From Gluconobacter oxydans (GTDB lineage Bacteria; Pseudomonadota; Alphaproteobacteria; Acetobacterales; Acetobacteraceae), in the NCBI RefSeq assembly GCF_006539685.1, contig NZ_BJNM01000011.1:24131-88130 (forward strand): a DNA stretch of 64,000 bases. Direction: 5' to 3'. Both the position numbers and the translations under genes were made by a program. The notes below the pieces were generated by a model, which saw nothing but the letters and a program-made list of their open reading frames with translations, searched no databases and was not told the DNA's origin. This document shows, piece after piece, positions 48,222 to 55,859 of the stretch; positions within the stretch are counted from its first letter, which is position 1, and each line of letters starts with the position of its first letter.

Positions 48222-49082
48222 ATGTCCGTTGACCTCGATGCCATCCATGCGGCTTTGCCGCCGCTGCCACAGACCATCCGGATGGTCGTGTCCGATATGG
48301 ATGGAACCCTCCTGACGCCAGACAAGACTATCGCGCCTTCGACGCTGGCCATGGTCAGGGTGCTGCAGGAGCGGGGAATTCCCCTCTGTCTGGCCAGTGC
48401 GCGACCGCCTGCCGCCATGGTCCCCTATATCGAGCAGCTTGGTTTGACCGGGCAGAATGCCGGCTTCAATGGCGGCATTATCTTCAAACCCGACGGGACC
48501 ACGTCCGTCAGCCGTGTTCTGTCACCGGATGTGCTGTCGATCGTTCATGACATGTTGCACCTGCACGGGATCGAGACCTGGTTCCTGCGGCAGTCCTACT
48601 GGATGGTGCAGGATGCCTATACGCCCTTCGTGCAGCACGAGCAGGGCATCACCGGCCTGACGCCGCATCAGGTTCCCGATCTTCGCAAGGAGTTTGAGGG
48701 TATCGGCAAGGTCATGGGCGTGAGCAGCGATACCAGCCTGCTTCAGGACGTTGAGACCGAGCTCGGCGCCATGCTGCAGGGCGATGCGAGTGTACGCCGT
48801 TCTTCCGATATTCTTCTCGACGTGACGCCGGCCCTGGCCAACAAGGGTGAGGCTGTTCGTGAACTGGCGCTTGCCCTGGGTATTGCGCCGCATGAGGTCG
48901 CCTGTCTTGGCGATGCCCATAACGATCTGCCGATGTTTTCGGTCGCGGGTCTGGGCATTGCGATGGGGCAGGCTGAAGACGATGTGAAAGCCGCCGCGCA
49001 GGTTCTCACAGACACCAACGAGCGCGATGGCTGGGCCAAGGCCGTCGAGCGCTACATCCTGCCGAGAGTTCCCAATCCATGA
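48222..49082 (+). CDS. HAD-superfamily (Cof-type) phosphatase
   Basis: This 286-residue HAD hydrolase has motif I VVSDMDGTLLTPDKTI with the nucleophilic Asp, motif II Ser in CLASARPPAAM, motif III Lys in NKGEAVREL, and motif IV GDAHNDLPMF. A C2B-type cap lies between. Cof-type enzymes dephosphorylate sugar phosphates or flavin nucleotides, and the neighbourhood suggests a sugar or sugar-acid phosphate. I start at 48222 because AGGGG lies just before it. An upstream frame to 48054 would cross the gnd stop and the terminator. It overlaps pgl by four bases. Confidence 0.88.
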   Translation: MSVDLDAIHAALPPLPQTIRMVVSDMDGTLLTPDKTIAPSTLAMVRVLQERGIPLCLASARPPAAMVPYIEQLGLTGQNAGFNGGIIFKPDGTTSVSRVLSPDVLSIVHDMLHLHGIETWFLRQSYWMVQDAYTPFVQHEQGITGLTPHQVPDLRKEFEGIGKVMGVSSDTSLLQDVETELGAMLQGDASVRRSSDILLDVTPALANKGEAVRELALALGIAPHEVACLGDAHNDLPMFSVAGLGIAMGQAEDDVKAAAQVLTDTNERDGWAKAVERYILPRVPNP

Positions 49083-49819
49083 CCACCGACATCCGTGCCG
49101 CCACGCTGGAAACCCTTCCTGACTCTGAAGCCGTCGCCCTGCGGATGGCCGATCTTCTCGTCGAAGGGATCCTGGCCAAGACGGATGGCCCGTTCCGGGT
49201 CGCCCTGTCCGGCGGTTCTACGCCCAAGCGCCTGTTCGAGATCCTGGCCACGCCGTCCCGCGCAAAGCAGATCCCGTGGGAGCGTGTCGAGATTTTCTAC
49301 GGCGACGAGCGTCATGTGCCGGAAGGTCATGCCGACAGCAACCATACGGTCGGTCAGTCCGTCCTGCTGTCACGCGTTCCGGTGCCGGCGCAGAACGTCC
49401 ATGCCATTCCAACCGGTGGCACGGCGGAAGAGGATGCGAAGGCCTACGAAAAGACCCTTCAGGCCGCTTATGGCGCAATGACGCTCGATCCGCAGCGCCC
49501 GCTGTTTGATCTGGTCATGCTGGGGCTCGGGACCGATGGTCACACGGCCTCGCTGTTTCCGGGGCAGCCGGTTCTGAAGGAGCGGACGGCCTGGGTCGGG
49601 ACGGCTGCACCGTCCACAGCACCTTACGAGCGCATCACGCTCACTTATCCCGCCATCCAGTCGAGTGCGCTGGTCGTGTTTCTCGTGACGGGCGCCTCCA
49701 AGGTCGAGATGCTGGAGCGCCTGGTTGAAGGCGACAGTTCCATCCCGTCCGCACGGGTGACGAGCGAAGGACGGATCATCATTCTGGCAGACCGCGCTGC
49801 GGTGGGAGAATACCCATGA
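49079..49819 (+). CDS. pgl: 6-phosphogluconolactonase
   Basis: This 246-residue DevB-type lactonase has the sugar-phosphate-isomerase-like fold. The phosphate-binding VALSGGSTPKRLFEIL, the region IFYGDERHVPEGHADSNH, and the catalytic LVMLGLGTDGHTASLFPG are all present. It hydrolyses 6-phosphoglucono-lactone, the product of glucose-6-phosphate dehydrogenase. zwf itself is elsewhere in the genome. It overlaps the HAD gene and rpiA by four bases each, a tightly coupled arrangement. Confidence 0.94.
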   Translation: MTTDIRAATLETLPDSEAVALRMADLLVEGILAKTDGPFRVALSGGSTPKRLFEILATPSRAKQIPWERVEIFYGDERHVPEGHADSNHTVGQSVLLSRVPVPAQNVHAIPTGGTAEEDAKAYEKTLQAAYGAMTLDPQRPLFDLVMLGLGTDGHTASLFPGQPVLKERTAWVGTAAPSTAPYERITLTYPAIQSSALVVFLVTGASKVEMLERLVEGDSSIPSARVTSEGRIIILADRAAVGEYP

Positions 49820-50511
49820 GCGGTACGGATATGAACGTTCACAAGCGTACGGCCGCACGTGAAGCCGCGGATATGGTCAAAAGCGGTATGGTCGTGGGGC
49901 TCGGGACCGGCAGCACGGCGGCGTACATGATCGAGCGTCTGGGCGAGCGCGTTGCGGAAGGCCTGGAGATCTTTGGCATTCCGACCTCGGATGACAGCGA
50001 GGACAAGGCGCTCAAGGCCGGTATTCCGCTGACCGATTTCAGCGCGCATCGCCGCATCGATATTGCCATTGATGGCGCGGACGAGGTCCAGCGTGGTTCG
50101 CTCAATCTTATCAAGGGGCTGGGCGGGGCGTTGCTGCGTGAAAAGATTGTGGCGCAGGCAGCCAAGCGTTTCGTGGTGATCGTGGACGGCACCAAGCCCG
50201 TGGACCTGCTGGGCGAACGGGCGCCGGTGCCGGTGGAAGTCATTTCTTTCGGCTGGGAATGTACGGCGGAACGTCTGGCGGCCTGTGGCGCACGCGGCGT
50301 GAAGCCGAGGACGGACCGGGCCGGATCGCTGTTCGTAACCGATACCGGCAACATGATTCTGGACTGCCATTTTGGACCGATCGAAAAGCCCGAGGAACTG
50401 GCTGAGAAAATCGACCGGATCGTGGGTGTCGTGGAGCACGGCATGTTTCTCAACATGGCGTCCGAAGTCCTCGTGGCGACGCCGGACGGTGTGGAGCACT
50501 GGGAGCCATGA
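49816..50511 (+). CDS. rpiA: ribose-5-phosphate isomerase A
   Basis: This 231-residue enzyme has GMVVGLGTGSTAAYMI, then IDIAIDGADEVQ with its catalytic Asp. The catalytic Lys and Glu follow in LIKGLGGALLREKIVAQAAK. It interconverts ribulose 5-phosphate and ribose 5-phosphate. One small deviation is that the usual LIKGGGGAL is LIKGLGGAL, and the usual PTSERT loop reads PTSDDSED. Start and stop overlap neighbours by ATGA. Confidence 0.93.
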   Translation: MSGTDMNVHKRTAAREAADMVKSGMVVGLGTGSTAAYMIERLGERVAEGLEIFGIPTSDDSEDKALKAGIPLTDFSAHRRIDIAIDGADEVQRGSLNLIKGLGGALLREKIVAQAAKRFVVIVDGTKPVDLLGERAPVPVEVISFGWECTAERLAACGARGVKPRTDRAGSLFVTDTGNMILDCHFGPIEKPEELAEKIDRIVGVVEHGMFLNMASEVLVATPDGVEHWEP

Positions 50512-51050
50512 AGATGACGGAACACGAAACGCAGATGGGTCTGAAGCCGCGTTTCCTCGTGGTTATGGGCGTGTCCGGAACGGGCAAGACAACGGTTGCA
50601 ACCGGACTGGCCACGCGTCTGGGCTGGCATTTTCAGGAAGGCGATGCACTGCACCCGCCGGCCAATGTCGAGAAGATGAGCACCGGTCAGCCGCTGACCG
50701 ATGCGGATCGCGCCCCCTGGCTTGCGCTCTGTCATGACTGGCTGCGCGAGCAGGTGAAGGCCGGACATGGCGCCGTCCTGACGTGTTCCGCGCTCAAGCG
50801 TTCCTATCGCGAGCAGCTTCGCGGTGACGATCTGCCGATCGAGTTCGTGCATATCGACACATCGACCGGGGAACTTGCGGACCGGTTGCAGCGCCGGGAA
50901 GGGCATTTCATGCCGGCGAGCCTGCTGCCCAGCCAGCTTGCGACCCTTGAAGTGCCTGGCGACGACGAGCCGGTGATCCGGGTTTCAGGTGAGAAGCATC
51001 CCGATGTGGTGCTGGAGGAGCTGATCCGTCATTTTCAGGCGGAGGACTGA
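50508..51050 (+). CDS. gntK: gluconokinase
   Basis: This 180-residue P-loop kinase has Walker A MGVSGTGKTTVATGLA, the substrate-binding EGDALHPPANVEKMSTGQPLTDADRAPWL, and the lid region LQRREGHFMPASLLPSQLATLE. It phosphorylates gluconate to 6-phosphogluconate, the entry point for gluconate formed by periplasmic glucose oxidation in these bacteria. It overlaps rpiA by four bases, and yaiI starts four bases after its end. Confidence 0.94.
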   Translation: MKMTEHETQMGLKPRFLVVMGVSGTGKTTVATGLATRLGWHFQEGDALHPPANVEKMSTGQPLTDADRAPWLALCHDWLREQVKAGHGAVLTCSALKRSYREQLRGDDLPIEFVHIDTSTGELADRLQRREGHFMPASLLPSQLATLEVPGDDEPVIRVSGEKHPDVVLEELIRHFQAED

Positions 51051-51053
51051 TCC

Positions 51054-51581
51054 ATGGCCGAGACCACCCGGCTTCTGGTGGATGCCGATGCGTGCCCGGT
51101 CAAGGATGAGATCTACCGGGTCGGGGCACGCTACGGCCTTAAGACGGTCATTGTTGCCAATAGCTGGATGAACATTCCGCAGTCTCCGCTTATCGAGCGT
51201 GTCGTGGTACCGGAAGGGCCGGACGTGGCGGATGACTGGATTGCGGAACAGGCAACGCCTGCGGATATCGTCATCACCAATGACGTTCCGCTCGCTGTGC
51301 GCTGTCTGGCGAAGCAGACTTCCGTCCTGCGTCCCAATGGCGAGGAAATCGACGAACGCTCCGTCGGCATGGTCTCGGCCATGCGCGATCTGATGCAGGG
51401 TCTGCGCGAGACGGGGGCGGTTACGACCTATAATCCGTCTTTCGGCAAAGCCGACCGGAGCCGGTTTTTATCCGCACTGGATACACTCATCGTGCGACTC
51501 CGCAGGAAAGCTGCCCTGGCCAGAACGGTCCCCAGTTCTTCCCAAACAATCCACAGGCCCGTCCCCGGAGATGTTCCCTGA
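51054..51581 (+). CDS. yaiI: YaiI/YqxD family protein (DUF188)
   Basis: This 175-residue protein of the UPF0178 family contains LLVDADACPVKDEIYRVG and DDWIAEQATPADIVITNDVPLA. It continues VLRPNGEEIDERSVGMVSAMRDLMQGLRETG, which is close to the family consensus. The fold resembles PIN/NYN-like nucleases, with Asp residues that could bind metal, but the function is not established. It is the last gene of the pentose phosphate cluster and is unlikely to be a metabolic enzyme. Confidence 0.88.
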   Translation: MAETTRLLVDADACPVKDEIYRVGARYGLKTVIVANSWMNIPQSPLIERVVVPEGPDVADDWIAEQATPADIVITNDVPLAVRCLAKQTSVLRPNGEEIDERSVGMVSAMRDLMQGLRETGAVTTYNPSFGKADRSRFLSALDTLIVRLRRKAALARTVPSSSQTIHRPVPGDVP

Positions 51582-51632
51582 TTCTGGGGATATGTTTTTC
51601 CGGCGGATGACTTTCCCCCCTGAGGACCTCCC

Positions 51633-52505
51633 ATGAATCCGCTCCGTCTTGCCCAGATTGAAATGTTCTGTGCCGTCGTGGAGGAGGGGACGGTCATCGC
51701 GGCCTCCCGCCGTCTTAACTGCGTGGCATCCAATGTGACGGCACGGCTCAAGGAACTGGAACTTCTGGTTGGTCAGGAGCTGTTCCTGCGCGAAAAGGGC
51801 CGTCTGATCCTTACGCCGGAAGGGCGGCTTTTTTATCGGCAGGCGCTGCCGGTTGTGTCCGGGGCACAGTCCCTGACGGATCTGTTCGCCGAGGGCAGTC
51901 CCCGCGGGATCCTGAATATTGGCGCGCTGGATGTGGCGCTTGAGGGCTATCTGCCGAAGATCGTGCCGGATTTCCTGACGGCCTGTCCCGGAGTGGAACT
52001 CAAGATGTTCCTGCGCCCGACCTACACGCTGGAGCGGATGCTGACGGATGGCGAGATCGATCTGGCGCTGACCGATGGCCCGATCGTCCATCCCCTGATA
52101 GAAAGCCGCTTTGCTTTCCGCGAAAAACTGGCGCTTGCCATGCCGGAAGATCAGAAGGGCGCACGGGACGGGCAGCATGTTTTCCTGTTCAACACCGACT
52201 GCTTTTACCGGCGCTATTTCGAAACCTGGCTTGAGCGGCATGGCGTCTCGAATGCGATCATCCACACGGTCGAATCCTATGATGTCATCCTTGCCTGCGT
52301 TCAGGCAGGACTGGGTATTTCCTGTGTCCCACACAGTATCCTCTCGCAGGTGAGAAGACGGCGCCGTGAGGGGATCGTGTTTACGTATCCGGAAGATCTG
52401 AAAGGCAGCGAGGTCTATTTTATCTGGCGTGAGCCGGGACTGAATGATCTGGGGCGGAGATTTCTGGACCATGCGCCAACACATCCGGACACTCACAAAA
52501 AGTGA
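51633..52505 (+). CDS. LysR-family transcriptional regulator
   Basis: This 290-residue regulator has an N-terminal helix-turn-helix (LAQIEMFCAVVEEGTVIAASRRL) with VASNVTARLKELELLVGQELFLREKG, followed by a periplasmic-binding-like effector domain with LNIGALDVALEGYLPKIVPDFLTACPGVEL. It lies directly upstream of and in the same direction as the AldA-like dehydrogenase, unlike the usual divergent layout. It may act on that gene or a distant one; the effector is unknown. The ATG at 51633 follows GAGGA. Confidence 0.9.
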   Translation: MNPLRLAQIEMFCAVVEEGTVIAASRRLNCVASNVTARLKELELLVGQELFLREKGRLILTPEGRLFYRQALPVVSGAQSLTDLFAEGSPRGILNIGALDVALEGYLPKIVPDFLTACPGVELKMFLRPTYTLERMLTDGEIDLALTDGPIVHPLIESRFAFREKLALAMPEDQKGARDGQHVFLFNTDCFYRRYFETWLERHGVSNAIIHTVESYDVILACVQAGLGISCVPHSILSQVRRRRREGIVFTYPEDLKGSEVYFIWREPGLNDLGRRFLDHAPTHPDTHKK

Positions 52506-52644
52506 GTCCTGAGCTTACGAATCATCACTTTTTATTATGAGAGAATGCCTGCACCTTACGGTCATCGAATGAACTGCTGGTTGGCTGATGCGTCTGTTTC
52601 ATCACGGAGCGCATGGTCGCCACACAGAAAATGCAGGAACCTTC

Positions 52645-54087
52645 ATGACTGAGAAAAATAATCTCTTCATCAATGGAAGCTGGGTCGCACCGAAGGGTGG
52701 AGAGTGGATCAAGGTTGAAAACCCGGCCACCAAAGCCGTTGTCGCTGAAGTCGCCAAGGGCGGTCAGGCCGATGTGGATGCGGCTGTCTCTGCTGCGAAA
52801 TCGGCCTTCATTGGCTGGAGCCGCCGTACGGCAACCGAGCGTGCCGATTACATTCATACACTCAAGGATCTGGTGAAGCGCGACAAGGAAAAGCTGGCCG
52901 CCATCATCACGTCCGAAATGGGCAAGCCGCTGAAGGAAGCCCGGATCGAGGTGGATTTTGCGATTGGTCTGCTGCGCTTCTCGGCTGAAAACGTGCTGCG
53001 CCTTCAGGGTGAAATCATTCCGGGTAGCTCCCCGGAGGAGAAGATCCTGATCGACCGCGTGCCGCTGGGCGTTATCGGCGCCATCACGGCCTGGAATTTC
53101 CCGCTGGCGCTCTGTGCCCGCAAGATCGGTCCGGCTGTGGCCGCAGGCAACACGATTGTCGTCAAGCCACATGAGTTGACGCCGCTGGCCTGCCTGCATC
53201 TGGCGAAGCTGGTCGAGGAGGCCAAGATTCCGCACGGCGTCATCAATGTCGTGACGGGTGATGGCAAGGATGTCGGTGTGCCACTGGTGGCGCATAAGGA
53301 CATCAAGCTCATCACGATGACGGGCTCGACCCCAGCCGGCAAGAAGATCATGGCCGCTGCGTCCGAGACGCTGAAGGAAGTCCGGCTTGAACTGGGCGGC
53401 AAGGCACCGTTCATGGTTATGGAAGATGCCGATATCGACCGTGCGGCTGATGCTGCAGTCACGGCGCGCTTCAACAATGCCGGTCAGGTCTGCACCTGCA
53501 ACGAGCGCACCTATATCCACGAGGCCGTCTACGACAGGTTCGTCCAGAAGGTCCGTGAGAAGATCGAGGCTCTGAAGGTCGGTCTGCCAACTGATCCGTC
53601 CACGGATATGGGCCCGAAGGTGAGCGAGGACGAGCTCAACAAGGTGCATGAAATGGTCGAGCATGCCGTCCGTCAGGGCGCACGTCTCGCCATTGGTGGC
53701 AAGCGTCTGACGGGTGGCGTGTATGACAAGGGCTATTTCTATGCCCCGACACTGCTGACGGATGTCACGCAGGACATGGACATCGTTCATAACGAGGTGT
53801 TCGGTCCGGTCATGTCGCTGATCCGCGTGAAGGATTTCGATCAGGCGATCGCCTGGGCCAATGACTGCCGCTACGGTCTGTCAGCCTATCTCTTCACCAA
53901 CGATCTGAGCCGGATCCTGCGCATGACCCGCGATCTGGAATTTGGTGAGGTCTATGTGAACCGTCCGGGTGGTGAGGCGCCGCAGGGCTTCCACCACGGC
54001 TACAAGGAAAGTGGCCTCGGCGGCGAAGACGGGCAGCATGGCATGGAAGCCTATGTCCAGACCAAGACCATCTATCTCAACGCATAA
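52645..54087 (+). CDS. AldA-like NAD(P)-dependent aldehyde dehydrogenase
   Basis: This 480-residue enzyme closely follows E. coli AldA (lactaldehyde/glycolaldehyde dehydrogenase). Shared landmarks are LGVIGAITAWNFPLALCARKIGPA, MTGSTPAGKKIM, the general-base Glu in LELGGKAP, the nucleophile Cys283 in NNAGQVCTCNER, and the diagnostic C-terminus QGFHHGYKESGLGGEDG with YVQTKTIYL. It oxidises small aldehydes to acids in the cytoplasm. In Gluconobacter, which makes aldehydes from polyols and diols, this could be detoxification or carbon recovery. The start at 52645 has AGGAAC upstream; an earlier frame to 52588 lacks support. Confidence 0.85.
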   Translation: MTEKNNLFINGSWVAPKGGEWIKVENPATKAVVAEVAKGGQADVDAAVSAAKSAFIGWSRRTATERADYIHTLKDLVKRDKEKLAAIITSEMGKPLKEARIEVDFAIGLLRFSAENVLRLQGEIIPGSSPEEKILIDRVPLGVIGAITAWNFPLALCARKIGPAVAAGNTIVVKPHELTPLACLHLAKLVEEAKIPHGVINVVTGDGKDVGVPLVAHKDIKLITMTGSTPAGKKIMAAASETLKEVRLELGGKAPFMVMEDADIDRAADAAVTARFNNAGQVCTCNERTYIHEAVYDRFVQKVREKIEALKVGLPTDPSTDMGPKVSEDELNKVHEMVEHAVRQGARLAIGGKRLTGGVYDKGYFYAPTLLTDVTQDMDIVHNEVFGPVMSLIRVKDFDQAIAWANDCRYGLSAYLFTNDLSRILRMTRDLEFGEVYVNRPGGEAPQGFHHGYKESGLGGEDGQHGMEAYVQTKTIYLNA

Positions 54088-54094
54088 TTCTCTG

Positions 54095-54122
54095 ACGGGC
54101 GGCGGCATCCTTCGTCGCCCGT
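54095..54122 (+). other. GC-rich hairpin between aldA-like gene and pfpI-like gene
   Basis: ACGGGCGGCG (54095-54104) pairs with CGTCGCCCGT (54113-54122), including one G-T, without a T-run. It could be an RNA end-protecting structure or a weak terminator. Confidence 0.35.
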
Positions 54123-54144
54123 ATTCTCTGAAAGGACCGGAGCC

Positions 54145-54672
54145 ATGGTAAAAGTCGCTGCACTGGCCACTGACGGCCTCGAAGAAATCGAACTGACGGG
54201 TCCGCAGGAAGCGCTGGAAAAAGCCGGTGCGACCGTCACGGTCATTTCCCTCAAGGCAGGGGAATTTCAGGCCGTGAACAAGGATATCTATCCGTCCAAC
54301 AAGATCCGGGCCGATCTGGCGATTGCCGATGCAAAGGTCGAGGATTATGACGCGCTGCTGCTTCCGGGCGGTCTGGCCTCTCCGGATGCGCTGCGAATGA
54401 ACAAGGATGTCGTGGCGTTCGCCCGCGCTTTCGTGAAAGCGAACAAGCCGATCGCCGCCATCTGCCACGGTGCGCAGACGCTGATTGAAGTGAACGAGCT
54501 GAAAGGGCGGACTGTCACGTCCTGGCCGGCTATCCGGACGGATCTGGAAAATGCCGGGGCGAGCTGGGTGGATAATGAGGTCGTGGTTGACGGCCCTTAT
54601 GTCTTCTCACGCTGCCCGGATGATATTCCGGCTTTCAACAAGGCGATCATCAAGCATTTCAAGCTCGCCTGA
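54145..54672 (+). CDS. DJ-1/PfpI-family protein
   Basis: This 175-residue protein has the glutamine-amidotransferase-like fold. The nucleophilic elbow is PIAAICHGAQTLIE with Cys about residue 110, a Glu is in the GLEEIELTGP entry loop, and LLLPGGLASPDALRMN is the usual strand-loop. Related proteins (YhbO, PfpI, YajL) are proposed as stress proteins, deglycases or glyoxalase III enzymes. Proximity to an aldehyde dehydrogenase supports a role with reactive carbonyls, but that is inference. A strong bidirectional terminator follows. Confidence 0.87.
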   Translation: MVKVAALATDGLEEIELTGPQEALEKAGATVTVISLKAGEFQAVNKDIYPSNKIRADLAIADAKVEDYDALLLPGGLASPDALRMNKDVVAFARAFVKANKPIAAICHGAQTLIEVNELKGRTVTSWPAIRTDLENAGASWVDNEVVVDGPYVFSRCPDDIPAFNKAIIKHFKLA

Positions 54673-54683
54673 TATTCCCGTCA

Positions 54684-54734
54684 GGTCAAAAAAAGGAGGC
54701 TCTCCCTGTCGGGGGAGGCCTCCTTTTTTTGACC
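54684..54734. terminator. bidirectional intrinsic terminator with a 17-bp perfect stem
   Basis: GGTCAAAAAAAGGAGGC (54684-54700) pairs perfectly with its reverse complement at 54718-54734, capped by an inner hairpin. The A- and T-runs allow termination in both directions, between the convergent pfpI-like and glpQ genes. Confidence 0.9.
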
Positions 54735-54741
54735 ACGGCTT

Positions 54742-55848
54742 TCAGATCGTGCCCTTCACGGCAATGCGTCCCAGTGCGGGATCATCCGTGAAGAAGCCGT
54801 CGATCCCCATGTCCAGATAGCGGCGGACTTCCGCGATCATGCCTTTGGGATTGCGAGCGGCGTCTCCGGCATCGCTGCGCAGCTGAGCCGGAAGGAAGTG
54901 GTTTTCTGGTCGTGCCGTATAGGAATGAACCAGCAGTCCGGCCTTATGGGCGTCCGTTACGAGCGTGGAGGGTTCAAGCCAGGCACCCTTGCTGTCACGC
55001 GGGATCAGGTCCGTGTTGGAGGGACCAATCACGTCGGCATAGCGGCGGATTTCCTTGAGGCCTTCCGGCGTCATGAGATCTCCGAACGTCGTGGTCTTGC
55101 CGGCTGCCAGAAGATCCGGCGGAACATCCTTGCGCTCGCCCATAAGCAGCATCAGACGCGCCTGCGGATTGATGGACAGGACGTCCGCCCGGATGCGACC
55201 CAGATTGCCGGTCTCGAAAGACTGGAGTTCCAGCGGAGCCTGCCGGGTGTAGTCGTGGGCGGCGATGGTCCGCAGGAACGCGGCTTCGGGGTTCAGGCCG
55301 AGGCTGTTGAAATGCGTGGAATGCTTGATTTCCGGCACCAGTCCAAAGACCTTACCCGTCGCGGCCGACTGGGCGGCGACCTGCTCGATGACTTCCTCGA
55401 AGGTCGGGATTTCGAAATGGTCGTCATAGCGGGTGTTGTGGACCCGGATCGTGGAGAGGCGTTCGCGGGCGCGGAGGGTCTTGAGTTCGGCTAGTGTAAA
55501 ATCGGTGGTGAACCAGCCGGTTTCGTTCTTTCCGTCGATCTTCAGCGTGCGATGACGGGAGGCGAATTCCGGATGGTCCGCCACGTCCGTCGTGCCGGCG
55601 ATGTTGCTCTCATGGCGGACGACCAGATGGCCGTCCTTTGTCATGACAAGATCAGGCTCAATGAAGTCCGCACCATCCATCATGGCGCGGGCATAGGAGG
55701 CCAGCGTATGCTCCGGACGCAGGGCCGAGGCCCCGCGATGGGCGAACACGAGGGGCTTCGGCGCCAGTGACGGCGCCGCCTTTGCCCGGAGGTGGAGAGC
55801 GGGAACTCCGGCAGCCAGCAGGCCCAGTGCGCGGCGGCGTGACAGCAT
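54742..55848 (-). CDS. glpQ: periplasmic glycerophosphodiester phosphodiesterase
   Basis: This 368-residue protein has the GDPD motif FAHRGASALRPEHTLASYARAM with the two catalytic His and the metal Glu. GADFIEPDLVMTKDGHLVVRHE follows, and GFFTDDPALG closes the barrel. The signal peptide, MLSRRRALGLLAAGVPAL, resembles a twin-arginine signal with cleavage after AKA. It hydrolyses deacylated phospholipids to glycerol 3-phosphate and an alcohol. The ATG at 55848 follows AGGAG that overlaps the stop of the upstream TonB receptor gene, so the two form an operon under the Pho box at 58332-58349. Confidence 0.93.
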   Translation of the reverse strand: MLSRRRALGLLAAGVPALHLRAKAAPSLAPKPLVFAHRGASALRPEHTLASYARAMMDGADFIEPDLVMTKDGHLVVRHESNIAGTTDVADHPEFASRHRTLKIDGKNETGWFTTDFTLAELKTLRARERLSTIRVHNTRYDDHFEIPTFEEVIEQVAAQSAATGKVFGLVPEIKHSTHFNSLGLNPEAAFLRTIAAHDYTRQAPLELQSFETGNLGRIRADVLSINPQARLMLLMGERKDVPPDLLAAGKTTTFGDLMTPEGLKEIRRYADVIGPSNTDLIPRDSKGAWLEPSTLVTDAHKAGLLVHSYTARPENHFLPAQLRSDAGDAARNPKGMIAEVRRYLDMGIDGFFTDDPALGRIAVKGTI

Positions 55849-55859
55849 GACGGAACTCC

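Noticed and set aside
52491..52507. Small hairpin ACTCAC/GTGAGT at the end of the LysR gene
   Set aside because: It overlaps the stop codon and lacks a T-run, so I do not call a terminator.
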